From Symbiodinium natans (lineage: Eukaryota; Sar; Dinophyceae; Suessiales; Symbiodiniaceae), in contig CAJNDS010000623.1 in NCBI GenBank assembly GCA_905221605.1, forward strand, positions 7,501 through 71,500: a stretch of 64,000 bases of DNA, in the 5' to 3' direction. Made by a program: the position numbers and the translations under genes. The notes beneath the pieces were generated by a model. The model was not told the DNA's origin. It did no database searches and saw only the letters and a list, made by a program, of their open reading frames with translations. Below, in pieces: positions 7,501 to 14,178 of this stretch (position 1 is the stretch's first letter; the number at the start of each line of letters is the position of its first letter).

Positions 7501-10273
7501 GGTTCGCCCCAAACTCCAAAATCAACCAGAGAGGGATAATCAGGGGCCCATTGTCTTCCCTAATCAACGTCCCTTTCTCTGTAATCCTCATTGTCACACC
7601 ACCAAGCGCGCTTTGCACCATAACAGTAGTGTCTGGTAAACATTCCCATGGAAAAAGCGTCCGCACAAGATGCGTAGCAGCTGTATCCACCAACGCCACT
7701 CTCCCTTCCTGCTGAAGCAGCCCAGAGCCACATAACATTCGAATACTGGGATCCCCGTTTGATGCCGACTGTTCTGATGACAGCTTCATAGATTTCAGCA
7801 CCTCTAACGCTTCAACAAGGACCTGATTGGCCGTTGATGGCGATGAGGGACTTGCAGAACCTTTATCCAATCCCGCGTTAGCCGTCTCATCTCCCCCTTC
7901 AGCTACCTCTGCCTTTTTGGCATTTCCCCATTTCGCACCTTTGCCGCCCTTTCCCCCTTTGGGAGAATTCCCTTTAGATCTACTCCTCTCAGGATTCGAG
8001 TCCACATTGGAACTTGCACCATCCTTATATGGACATTGCGGCTGCAGATGGCCAACGGCCCCACACTCAAAACATCTTCCTCGTTCAAGGGAGTCTTTGT
8101 CATGGCGAAATTTGCAGCGGGATCCGAACTTGCACCCCGCATCGGTCTTCCCATATATCCAACAGAAAGGACGTTCACCATCTCCGCTGTACCTTTTTCC
8201 TTTCCCTTTGCCTTTGTCACCCTCCTCTGTCTCGTCACCAGTTCCCTTTTGGGCCTTGTTTAACCTGGCCCTTTTCTTGGCGTCCGAGTCCTGCTTCACC
8301 TCTTGTTCACCAGCACTATGCAATAGCAGTTCAAACTCTGCCTGTAACATTTCAGCTAGTTTTGTCGCAGTTTCAGAGGTCGGCGAGTAGTCCACCCCCA
8401 ATTTCTCCCGAAAGGATGCCACTCTGAAATGAACCGTAGGGTGTTTCGCCAGCAACGCGGATGACAAACCATCCAATCCCTTGATAAGCAAGGTAGCGTC
8501 CGGCTCAGCCGCTCTCAACTCCCTCAATCGGGAACGCCATTGCGCCCATTGACGCACTCCCTTTATGGCCTCTGAGATCGAGGTTGCTGGAGATGGTTGC
8601 ACCAAGAAGTTCAACATTGTGCTGCGCTCATTTGCTCCACCTGGTTGGTAGACCGTCAGCAATTTGTAAAATATCATCACTGACCCCAACATTCGAGTGG
8701 AAACGATCTCGGTCTTCAATCTCTCCGGGATCGCCTGTAGCAGCAAAGACACCGCTCTCTGCTCCAACAAAACATGCACAGTTTGAACCACCTTGAGCCC
8801 TTCCAGCTCAGCCTTGATGCCCAACCTTTCCAGCGGAGAAACACTCAACCATTTGGCATACGCTTGATATGCCTTTGAGTAGACGCATTGCCACCACACT
8901 CTTCCTGTATCTGTCAGCGAAGACAACATTGGTTCGATCATTGCGATCCAATCACCCAGTGCCGTCGGATTGCTTGGTGTGTAGTCTGCCAAAGTTGGAA
9001 GGCTCATCACATGCTTCCCGAGAGCCTCCGGACGTTCGGTTCCAGAACTATCACCAGTGATTGGCATACCACGTGGCACCACTGCTCCAGGAGGTAAACT
9101 GACCCTACCACCAGGCCCTTGAGGTAGTCCATGTCCTATACCGGGCGCAACAGCTGTGAGCGGAACCTTTTCTAATTCCAACTTCCCAGCGACCATTTTC
9201 CACCGATACGGAACATCATCCACCATTGTATATCCACCCGATCCTGCTGAGTTCTCTTGCGTTGCAGTTTCCCGAGCTGAAACAAAACCGGGCTGGTTCC
9301 CCACAGGTGCGGCAGAACCATCAACACCTGACGGCACGGAAGTAATCGGAACATGTGTTAAACCAGGCGGTCCACTTGCATATCCACCACTTGCAGGACC
9401 TCCCGTGGGGTAATTCAATGGAGGCAATCTGGAGGGTTTCTTCCCTTCAGCTACATGCATCATTGGCACTTCTTTTTCATCCTCCACTTGAACATCCCCC
9501 TTCCTGGACCCAGGCAAGGATTGAAGATCACAACCCTTTGGCAGGTCGTAGCCCTCAATAGGCAGCCATGTCCCATCAGGCAACACAGTCCAAAAACCAC
9601 CCATACCATCCGTGTAGAAAACTTGTCCTGGCAGGTACTGCTTCTCTGGAGTCATTCCTAGAGGATATGCCGTGTTTGCGTCCACCACTCCAGAGCTCCG
9701 TGCCCTTGAAGCTGACCCAGATGCAGCAGAGGTATAGCTTTTTTCCTCCACCCGATGCAACCTGTTCCCCAGCTCCTTTGTCTGCACAAGCAACTCTTTC
9801 AGCGCACGCTTCACCACCGCCATATCTTCAGATTGCTCTTCACCACTAACATCAGGAATGAGTTCTTCGTCGGCTTGCACTCCACCAATAGTACCTCGTT
9901 CCATTTGTCCCATTAAGCCTGACGATGGTCTCTCAACAGGTGCAGGTTCCTGACCCAAAAGATCTTGCAGCGAAGGCGGTCTTCTCGTACCTTCACCACT
10001 CCTGTCCCCTCCGCTCGCGGGAAGACTTGCCGGCCTTGACTGCCTAAGTCTCATTTCTTCTTGAGCCCGCTCGCTCCAGAAAGGATTTGCTGCTTGAACC
10101 GGAACCACTTCGTTTTCCACCTGAGGCGTTGGTTGTATCATTGCAACCTCCCTACCATCTGTCAGTGCTTGTACCATTTGTTGTCGATCTTCACCCCCAT
10201 CACCACGATTTCCTTCGGCTTCATTGGCCGTTGGCGACAGTCCAGGCTCAGAGCGACGCCGCATCATGTCCAT
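1055..10273 (-). CDS. Gag-pol polyprotein of Copia-class retrotransposon, 3072 aa
   Basis: Supplies the capsid and the protease, integrase, reverse transcriptase and RNase H that copy element RNA into DNA and insert it. I start at the ATG at 10273 (context GCCATGG); the frame opens ten codons earlier at a TTG. Order by residue: gag about 421-658; CCCH finger from C704; CCHC knuckle C734-C747; two protease-like modules (D863, D1024); methyltransferase-like region about 1211-1426 (C1277); integrase HHCC 1517-1532 and DDE D1556, D1706, E1742; 2OG-oxygenase-like domain (H2105, D2107, H2173, R2182); coiled coil about 2278-2366; reverse transcriptase (D2463, D2575, D2576); RNase H (D2762, E2802, D2840); hydrophobic tail. 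No frameshift or stop interrupts it, so gag and pol appear to be one product. Confidence 0.95.
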   Translation of the reverse strand: MDMMRRRSEPGLSPTANEAEGNRGDGGEDRQQMVQALTDGREVAMIQPTPQVENEVVPVQAANPFWSERAQEEMRLRQSRPASLPASGGDRSGEGTRRPPSLQDLLGQEPAPVERPSSGLMGQMERGTIGGVQADEELIPDVSGEEQSEDMAVVKRALKELLVQTKELGNRLHRVEEKSYTSAASGSASRARSSGVVDANTAYPLGMTPEKQYLPGQVFYTDGMGGFWTVLPDGTWLPIEGYDLPKGCDLQSLPGSRKGDVQVEDEKEVPMMHVAEGKKPSRLPPLNYPTGGPASGGYASGPPGLTHVPITSVPSGVDGSAAPVGNQPGFVSARETATQENSAGSGGYTMVDDVPYRWKMVAGKLELEKVPLTAVAPGIGHGLPQGPGGRVSLPPGAVVPRGMPITGDSSGTERPEALGKHVMSLPTLADYTPSNPTALGDWIAMIEPMLSSLTDTGRVWWQCVYSKAYQAYAKWLSVSPLERLGIKAELEGLKVVQTVHVLLEQRAVSLLLQAIPERLKTEIVSTRMLGSVMIFYKLLTVYQPGGANERSTMLNFLVQPSPATSISEAIKGVRQWAQWRSRLRELRAAEPDATLLIKGLDGLSSALLAKHPTVHFRVASFREKLGVDYSPTSETATKLAEMLQAEFELLLHSAGEQEVKQDSDAKKRARLNKAQKGTGDETEEGDKGKGKGKRYSGDGERPFCWIYGKTDAGCKFGSRCKFRHDKDSLERGRCFECGAVGHLQPQCPYKDGASSNVDSNPERSRSKGNSPKGGKGGKGAKWGNAKKAEVAEGGDETANAGLDKGSASPSSPSTANQVLVEALEVLKSMKLSSEQSASNGDPSIRMLCGSGLLQQEGRVALVDTAATHLVRTLFPWECLPDTTVMVQSALGGVTMRITEKGTLIREDNGPLIIPLWLILEFGANLTVINGMCHVGAKSSLDQLLWFEHGCLVMDYKTAEKMVLHAEGQRVSWSHSQWRNGRADCGVGSSDATLLPKQGEGRGVCVLHVARVSDTNECSGMGMLDSGASHPLRSLRPGEQLPQQKVLVSLAVGSREMCITPGGTLVTPEMVDPLVPIGKASALVGLRVQWRGGKCTASHLLGELRVRDLNGCPCLEKEVALQIIDEMDWCSPKQALKVARMVQGCPNTDNEVVVKTSLQSAARTASANEEEFVQACWRFLRWYYGDIPENTLMELLPRGDIAALPFKRHKRRRLARAKRVVVHLFSGKQKWHFPSRDVEVLELDLTKGGDLHNSSVWKYLLHLAAEGKVVAVVGGPPCRTVSRLRGEDGGPPVLRRRCGPERLGLKSLPWPHQELAQKDGVLLLKMLFLYDVAVHSRCGTAEVINGSSVFFGMESPGDPELIGKDFSQNGKTVLSAEDLVDGSQEGLSSPTFWSWPEVKSFCERYGMYAAHFDQGALGHALVKPTTFLVSDMELWESLEQVRVVVPWSATFASTLEERIGQSSIWARWAFGLVKRIRHRLAQWLHESDAEREAMVLKKEEREGTLRRLTTEERAFRDHCLRGHIPFRRDCQICVSAAGKERRHLRRKHGDAYTLSLDLAGPYKCSKDAHQQKPRHAVIGVYQFPMLDPNVGRPPEKEEDADEVEDHVADEGAGVGEWLGDAVANFEEEGSAPVEPAPVLEAEVLKIQASEKSWKELKDHLTQPVRMINFVMVEPIVDKQQTTVLSAVQRMMVRLQRHGYPVLRIHSDRAGEFVNARFRSFCETRLIYRTTGDPGVPQTNGRAEACVGLFKRGVRSLLKEARLGPAYWALAARHWSMLRWQKAERELGLNPKALLPFGAQIQVKRRPWELLGPDATKKGRQWVDRTQPALLLGPCDDLPGGYWVEAQGTAKDPDELVLFPCTTIFSNIKEPPELELEGVVEEQEPSPPEHRLKGKKPALRFADEEGPPLPPPRDPPVRHRLMEKSPASSLRGHVGSLRLLRKRGESPPLEIFEDDMQGLGELEENADVEDNVPGDEYWPTCCSPHENAYLVCKSGTAEDGTQLEKEEQKAKSMYERSMYDYVDCEELLEGIVYPKRVNRRGGINNWCTSTRALVLGHYTHGGVCGITKETHRRPWLCRYLASFVRHHNPEAKFSALQISCNAPVSLHRDSHNEKHCCNYVCGFGDYKDGQLWVEDEKVLEEGAEVVEQSYGKKVLPGKLVDIHWNFMSFFPRKLHGPMPWKGNRVSLTGYTPVFMERLSYKDRCYLLQCKFPLPEPQAEEGEKRKWLKMTLKETSLDDLAEEVDYAVFEAHQWALEEHLSIRRLIAEQECCILDEFHGSANESNEEKGSETREWLVKAKRAEEQLSKFLVKAAQVQQMVQENTALEAAEEVEFLQTKTIPTQEAMQELEKWRESLSDEVTSLVKELEVVEPTTQEKLDKLAEEPNAPVIEYVPSLVVFTRKQGTGRRRARICACGNFISSTAATEYEGPRSLSRHSLYAPGLDSTTFRCQVRHAAYMVWIIAGLDISKAFLTAPMNRAQREGRLVVVQPPRAAVKLGLCTKEERWIVRKALYGLAESPAAWVEWRDQRLQGMSWVSKDGQAMSFQRSNADPSLFLIMAQEKLEGASKLVGTMGLYVDDFLMAGTMTVLREALEQIRKEWKTSEPEFCGPGCGDGFLKFLGVQIWYRNGSFFLNQEDFVRDLLNRRGYQIDETGKGSNLPMVKETPGEEEEVDIPSLRAAQGAVGEFLWVAIKTRPDLAFCTSQLSLWTSRRPRFVVKKAEEVFRYLAATPTLGLTFGAIATCEKERNEVLRYGRGVKVVESYADASFAAGENEKSHSGAVVVWGDCPVMWATQRQSTVALSTAEAELHASIEGATMIQSCTPIIAALVGTGEESLQKVLYTDSVSTCSIIQYPAGSWRTRHLRIRAAGVRSLVDRGYMVIAHLRGEYMIADLLTKLMSGQVYAKQKALWGLKLLVQGTDLKKASLAMAVMMVAASLQGMATGGEEVSTAGFFCSEEGVCKVANTSTVMVLAQGIEMVVNNSDLVAYLVAAIILWELAWCLFRRLYKWLWIKKAVVIPASATLYTTVGGNCMHASSDCDVLRYSQPRAKTLCKHCLKDGWVVNAEFLGEERAAGT
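1595..2015 (-). other. RNase H domain (Ty1/Copia type)
   Basis: SYADASFA (D2762), LSTAEAELHA (E2802), LYTDSVS (D2840) and EYMIADLLTK supply the D-E-D-D active site. It removes RNA from the RNA-DNA hybrid during reverse transcription. Confidence 0.95.
2300..3140 (-). other. Reverse transcriptase (RVT_2 type)
   Basis: GLDISKAFLTAPM carries the first catalytic aspartate (D2463), ALYGLAESPAAW the Copia-specific LYGL-pattern, and LYVDDFLM the YVDD box (D2575, D2576). The order and spacing are those of an intact Copia enzyme. Confidence 0.97.
3175..3440 (-). other. Predicted coiled coil before the reverse transcriptase
   Basis: Residues about 2278-2366 are rich in Glu, Lys, Gln and Leu (for example AKRAEEQLSKFLVKAAQV) and run without proline for long stretches. 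Probably a helical linker or oligomerisation segment. Confidence 0.5.
3675..4150 (-). other. 2OG-Fe(II) dioxygenase-like domain (residues ~2042-2200)
   Basis: VSLHRDSHN supplies an HxD pair (H2105, D2107). KLHGPMPWKGNRVSLTGYTP supplies the distal histidine H2173 and arginine R2182 nine residues on. Between them lie GFGDYKDGQLWVE and a strand with DIHWNFMSFF. This is the iron- and 2-oxoglutarate-binding layout of the double-stranded beta-helix dioxygenases. The G-D-Y-x-x-G-x-L-W-V strand and the PW.G.R ending recall TET/JBP-type base oxygenases more than AlkB or prolyl hydroxylases, but that subgrouping is inference. It lies between integrase and reverse transcriptase, where Copia elements normally have only a linker. 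Confidence 0.65.
5000..5735 (-). other. Integrase: HHCC zinc motif and DDE core
   Basis: HCLRGHIPFRRDCQIC (H1517, H1522, C1529, C1532) is the pre-integrase zinc-binding motif. The catalytic residues are D1556 (LDLAGPY), D1706 (HSDRAGEF) and E1742 (TNGRAEA), with exactly 35 residues between the second D and E. The D-D interval of about 150 residues is much longer than usual; it contains an acidic, Glu/Asp-rich insertion (around EKEEDADEVEDH). All catalytic residues are present. Confidence 0.92.
5995..6640 (-). other. Cytosine-methyltransferase-like domain (residues ~1211-1426)
   Basis: VVVHLFSG resembles motif I of C5-cytosine methyltransferases, VLELDL an acidic cofactor-binding strand, and GGPPCRTVSRLR motif IV with catalytic cysteine C1277. 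GMESPGDP sits where the ENV motif is expected, and DQGALGHALVKPTTF resembles the late DQ..G...KPT signature. The glycine-rich loop after FSG is changed (KQKWHF), so cofactor binding is uncertain. Methyltransferase genes captured by Symbiodinium retrotransposons have been reported, as I recall. Whether this is the same group needs a profile search. Confidence 0.6.
6895..7235 (-). other. Retropepsin-like protease module 2 (DSGASH)
   Basis: GMLDSGASH with D1024 is the classical aspartic-protease triad of Copia elements. It is the likelier active protease and would cleave the polyprotein as a dimer. Confidence 0.8.
7380..7715 (-). other. Retropepsin-like module 1 (DTAATH)
   Basis: ALVDTAATH places the aspartate at residue 863. 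Alanine replaces the usual glycine of D[ST]G. Downstream, MRITEKGTL parallels MCITPGGTL in module 2, so the two modules look like duplicates. The altered triad suggests that this copy is inactive or structural. Confidence 0.55.
8030..8166 (-). other. Zinc fingers of gag: CCCH plus CCHC
   Basis: A CCCH-like finger (C704, then CKFGSRCKFRH) is followed by a CCHC knuckle CFECGAVGHLQPQC (C734-C747, CX2CX4HX4C). The CCHC knuckle is the usual nucleic-acid-binding motif of gag. The CCCH finger, more typical of cellular RNA-binding proteins, is an addition. Basic runs rich in Lys/Gly follow. Confidence 0.85.
8300..9010 (-). other. Gag capsid-like domain (residues ~421-658)
   Basis: A helical stretch beginning near LPTLADYTPSNP and ending at a lysine-rich linker. 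Its place ahead of the zinc knuckles and its Trp/Leu-rich helices fit a Copia gag. The ~420 residues before it are Pro/Gly/Ser-rich and probably disordered; they hold a short ordered motif around GGFWTVLPDGTWLP. Confidence 0.6.
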
Positions 10274-10320
10274 GGCGTTAAACAAACGAAAAATCTTTAC
10301 CAATTCCGCAGGAAGCCAAA

Positions 10321-10335
10321 TTTGGGCTCATAACC
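10321..10335 (-). other. Primer-binding site (initiator tRNA anticodon arm type)
   Basis: Directly after the 5' LTR the minus strand reads GGTTATGAGCCCAAA. Its complement contains GGGCTCATAACC, the anticodon arm of initiator Met tRNA. Drosophila copia is known to prime from an initiator-tRNA half in this way, and its site is nearly identical. Confidence 0.75.
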
Positions 10336-10565
10336 TACGGGGGGCAACCGAAGGGGGACGAGAAACCAAACAGTCAACCCCAACAGAAACCCTTGATTTC
10401 CCTGGAACAACCAACAACAAAACCCAAAGAACAACCCAGCACACCTTTTCAGCAGGGCGCATTGCCCAGGGTCTTGAGCCTTGAGCCAAACATGATTTCC
10501 GGGTTTATTAACCCTTTCAACTCCCAACACTAACTCTTTTCTACAATACCAGTTGCAGCTCCGCA
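10336..10565 (-). repeat. 5' LTR (230 bp)
   Basis: Apparently identical to the left LTR. It should drive transcription of the element leftwards. It begins TGCGG in the sense direction and ends at the primer-binding site. It carries the same AATAAA (10504-10509) and spliced-leader-like motif (10473-10490). Confidence 0.95.
10473..10490 (-). promoter_or_regulatory. Spliced-leader-like motif in the 5' LTR
   Basis: Same 18 bases as at 776-793. Here it precedes the primer-binding site and the gag-pol ATG, the place where a trans-spliced leader would sit on the element RNA. Confidence 0.5.
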
Positions 10566-10570
10566 CCCTA
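10566..10570. repeat. Target-site duplication, right copy (CCCTA)
   Basis: CCCTA directly after the right LTR, matching 634-638. Confidence 0.85.
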
Positions 10571-10585
10571 AACCCTAAACCCTAA
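10566..10585 (+). repeat. Continuation of the telomere-like tract
   Basis: Two to three CCCTAAA units in register with those at 573-638. They are the other half of the array split by the retrotransposon. Confidence 0.9.
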
Positions 10586-10677
10586 GGCCCCCCTAGAGGG
10601 ATGTAGCACCTGCCACCTTTGGAGCCTCTGCTGTCACCACCGGCTGCCCAACATGCATCGAGGCACGAAGCCGGTCA

Positions 10678-10792
10678 GTTTAGGGTCTAGGGTTTAGGGT
10701 TTGGGGTTTAGGGTTTAGGGTTTTGGGTTTAGGGTTTAGGTTTAGGGGTCAGGGGTTAGGGGCTAGCGTTTAGGGTTTAGGGTTTAGGGTTT
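10678..10792 (-). repeat. Degenerate telomere-like tract (TTTAGGG orientation)
   Basis: TTTAGGG units with variants such as TTTGGGG, opposite in orientation to the tract at 10566 only ~100 bp away. Confidence 0.9.
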
Positions 10793-11037
10793 GCTTTGGG
10801 AAGTAAGGGTCCACAAATGAGGTTACTTGCGGTACTGGAAACTGGAGTGACTCGAGCCATTAGAGCGACTGGTGACTAGAGCTTAGTACATCGAGTTCCC
10901 GAAAGGTTGTACACTGTAGACTATACATGCCTCCGTAACGCTGTGCGACCTCAATGAACTCTGTCTATGAAGGCCAAGATGAAGCTAGACAAAAGACATC
11001 GGCTGTGCACTCCCAAGCTTCAAACAGCCAAGCCTTG

Positions 11038-11178
11038 ACCTAAACCCCCCCAAAACTTCCCCTAAACCCCCCCAATCCCCCCCAAAACTCCCCCCAACGC
11101 CCCCCTTAAGCCCCCCCTAAACCCTCCCTAAACCCTAAACCCTAAACGCCCTCCCTAAACCCGGCCCTAAACCCCCCC
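11038..11178 (+). repeat. C-rich degenerate telomere-like tract
   Basis: CCCCCTAAA and CCCTAAA variants with runs of C. The strongly expanded C runs suggest slippage or old array decay. Confidence 0.8.
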
Positions 11179-11254
11179 AGGTGACCCGCGCGAGCGGCCG
11201 GGTCTCGTCCCATCACTGCTGTCCTTGTCGCAGCTTGGGCTTGCTTGAAAGCTT

Positions 11255-11308
11255 GGTTTAGGGTTTAGAGTTTTGGGTTTTGGGTTTTGGGTTTTGGGTT
11301 TTGGGTTT
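11255..11308 (-). repeat. TTTAGGG tract passing into (TTTTGGG)n
   Basis: One or two TTTAGGG units are followed by about five perfect TTTTGGG units. A homogenised variant heptamer implies local amplification after a single A-to-T change. Confidence 0.9.
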
Positions 11309-11362
11309 CCCCCTTGTTATACTAACAGTCCTGAACAGGGAATATAGTAGGGGGATGCTCCC
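11308..11362. mobile_element. Partial small palindromic element, family A
   Basis: CCCCCTTGTTATACTAACAG followed by TCCTGAACAGGGA matches one arm of the family A elements at 26731, 36020 and 45081. The other arm is missing or decayed. Confidence 0.5.
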
Positions 11363-12601
11363 ATCCGTGTTGGGGCTCGTGGGTTTACTGTTTTGGTTTT
11401 CGCAAATGACTGGCCCTCGAAGCCTCTGCGCATGTCAGTCACATCGGGATCTGACCTGCCCAGGTATGTCCTGTTGTGCACGAATGTCCCACAGCCACAG
11501 TTGCAGCGCACATGGGGGCCACCGTCAGCTTGTGGGGCAGGATGTTGAATTTCCGGGTTATGCGCAACCGTTCATCTGGCTTCCCGGAAGAGGGTTCGCG
11601 ATGCAGGGCCCGCTGAAAGCCCGAAACCCATTTCAAAGCACCCTGAACCCTAAACCCTAAATCCCAAGCTTAAAGAACTGCGCAAGGTCCTCCGTACTTC
11701 CCCGTGTTCTGCAGCGCGCGGACTTCTGGTTTTTCTTTGGGCTGCACATGAGCCCTTGCCGAAACCTTGAAAGCTTGCAGGGGAATTTCGAGGGCTCTGG
11801 GGAGTTATGTGTGCTGGATTGTGTTGGGCTGTGTAAGACCTTTGGTTTGGGATGTGGAGGTTTACGATAAGGGACCCCCGACATAGACCCCCAAATAGTG
11901 GGATTACCTTACAAGAAGGACCCCAAAAAGGTACCCCCCCCCCCTGTATACCGTTACCTGCATTGGAAGGTCAAGTTTTGACTGGGGCCGACCTGGGCGC
12001 CTAGGGCAGGTGGGGCCTGGTCAAGGCAGATCCATAAAGGTATTAGAATACCAGCTTTGTTTAGAATAGTGCCTCGCGCTGTAGTTCGTTAAATCTCATG
12101 CCACTCAGCTGGTCTCTTCTCTCCTTGTCAACGGTTATTCCTGGACGTCCGTGATATTTATACATGGATTGCAAGACATGGACACAAACCTATTTACTAC
12201 ACCCAACAGTTTCGGATCGCACTGCGCAGGCTAAAGTTCATTGTTGCGGTGCGTCATTATGTTAGTCTAGTGCTGCTGTCGCAGCATCCGACTCCCCCTC
12301 CACCCCCTGCACGTTCCGAACCTCCCCAACTCGGTGTTCCCGGACCCACAAAGGCCACCTACATTGAATTTTGCCTTGAGGGGTCTGGGTTTCAGGCACT
12401 CGCAACCCAGCAAAGGGCCTGCAATACCGTAGCCCCAGCCTGCAAACCCTTAGCTTGAGCTTGCTTTAAGGATGGTTTGGGCTCTCTTTCAACATGGATG
12501 GAGCGGCTTTCAACATGGATGGACGAAAGACACAAATGACTCCGTCGGCATCGACTGGATCGACTGCTGGGTCGACCTGACCCTTTGAGGCAATTCAGCC
12601 G
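11363..12601. other. No gene recognised
   Basis: The only notable feature is a family C-like palindromic fragment at 11866-11950. A short telomere-like remnant lies at 11647-11660. Confidence 0.5.
11866..11950. mobile_element. Family C-like palindromic fragment
   Basis: TTTACGATAAGGG, ATAGTGGGATTACC and AGGTACCCC occur in the order seen in the 12-bp-inverted-repeat element at 29115-29210. Confidence 0.4.

Positions 12602-12633
<32 letters not shown>
12602..12633 (+). repeat. (CAT)n microsatellite
   Basis: About ten perfect CAT units. Confidence 0.95.
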
Positions 12634-14129
12634 TCCAGCGGGCCGCAATCATACGCGGGTTGTGCAGCCAAAAGAAAAGAAAAGCAATTCAGCCGTGTTT
12701 GGGTTTAACGCGTTGGTGATTTTCCCCTGGTTATTGGAGAAGTAAGGTCAAGTCAGGGGTGTAGGGTCACTTTCTGACATGCCCTGGCCAGCACGCTGGC
12801 TGCGTCCTCAGTCCGAGACTGCAAAAGCCCGAGACCTAGACCCCAACCATAACCCCAAAAACCCTAAACCTGAAACCCTAAACCCGAAACCCTAAACCCT
12901 CAAAGACCCTAAACCTTAAAGCCCAGCATCTCGGGTGCCTCGAACATCCAGGGCAGCCAGCGGGATCAGTGGCTTTCATGCCTCTCCATTAGTTTTTCCG
13001 AATGGTATACGGATATGTAGTCTCGTGCACTCCGGAGCAGGCACCCCGCAAACCTGGTGTCCTATGTAAGGCGAAGAGCTTGCATTTCAGAATGAACAGC
13101 AGCTATCCTTCCACACTATCTCGTCTAGGCGCGCCTTCGGGGGTTGGCGAAGTTCCGGTTCATTCTGAAACGGGCTGCAAGAGACGTGGTAAGTATGTTT
13201 GAAAATGGTGCCCCAAGTTCTTGTCCCAGTGCTGAGGAAAATGGTGACCATGATGGTTACTTTCTTCCTGGCCTTCTATGTGAACCAGTGCTTCGGGAGC
13301 GGTGCCTCCTGCGCGTCCTGCAAAAATTCCGCCCCGGACTCCCAGAAAACGAAGCCGTGACGAAGCCCTGTAGGCAAAGCCCACACACTGTGCACAAACT
13401 GTGCACAAACTCCCCATGACGGCCATTTCCACAGGAGATACCAGCACATCTGCGCGACCACGCAGAAAATGTTCGGCTCGGCTCACGATTTCATCTACCA
13501 TGCCCGCCTGTTCATACGAAAGCCAGGCAAGCCGCATGGTGGCCGCACGAAGTTTGGCGGAGTGCGTTTTGGGTTCTTGCCGCCTTTGGAAGTGGAGAGA
13601 CTTTCCTTGATCCTTGCCATCCCTACCACTTTATATGCGCCAGAATCCCAGATCTGAATGCGTCCCAGGGCATTAAGATTATCGGTTGCAAAGGCCAGGG
13701 TGCTAGTGCCGGAGTCGGTCGGGGTGGCAGTACATGGCTGGGGTGATGCATGGTGACATGCCAGCATGAGCAGCGGATGTGGTGGGTATAGAGTAGGACC
13801 TACATAGGCCCGGGCGTTTTTCTGGAGCTTTGGGCCTTGGAATTCTGAGTGGACTGCAAGATCACGGCCCCAACTTAAGAGTGTTTGTTGGAACGAGCCC
13901 AAGGCTCTGGCAAAGACATGCATCACCTCTTTAAGGGTAGATGATATCCTGCTCCCCCCTGCGGTCCTTGAAGTGCTCAGGTACGACCGCCTCTGCAGCC
14001 GCTGGCTAACTGCAGCCTCACTGTCCCTTAGTGGCAGCTTGATGTAAACCACCTCTGCCACGACCATGTAACTTGATGCCCCACCGGCCGGATGTAGGCC
14101 CTGATAGGGTTCAGCTCTGGACTAAGTTC
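12634..14129. other. No gene recognised; telomere-like remnant at 12856-12925
   Basis: CCCTAAA/CCCGAAA variants at 12856-12925. A 190-residue open frame on the minus strand (13495-14067) has no recognisable motif and is probably chance. Confidence 0.5.
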
Positions 14130-14178
14130 CTAAACCCTAAATTCTAAACCCTAAGCCCTAAACCCTAAACCCAAAACC
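14130..14178 (+). repeat. Telomere-like tract
   Basis: Several CCCTAAA units with ATTCTAAA and CCAAAA variants. Confidence 0.85.

Larger units (their letters stand above)
639..10565 (-). mobile_element. Complete Ty1/Copia-class LTR retrotransposon, inserted in telomere-like repeat
   Basis: A 9927-bp element transcribed leftwards. Order in its sense direction: 5' LTR (10336-10565), primer-binding site, one gag-pol frame, polypurine tract, 3' LTR (639-868), all between CCCTA duplications. Domain order is gag, zinc fingers, protease, integrase, reverse transcriptase, RNase H. Integrase ahead of reverse transcriptase defines the Copia class. By eye the two LTRs show no difference and the frame has no stop, so the insertion is recent and may still be active. 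Unusual additions are a methyltransferase-like domain, a 2OG-Fe(II) dioxygenase-like domain and a hydrophobic C-terminal tail. At nearly 10 kb it is about twice the size of classical Copia elements, mainly because of these additions and a long N-terminus. Confidence 0.95.

Noticed and set aside
13495-14067. 190-codon minus-strand frame
   Set aside because: No conserved motif, splice context or partner exons.
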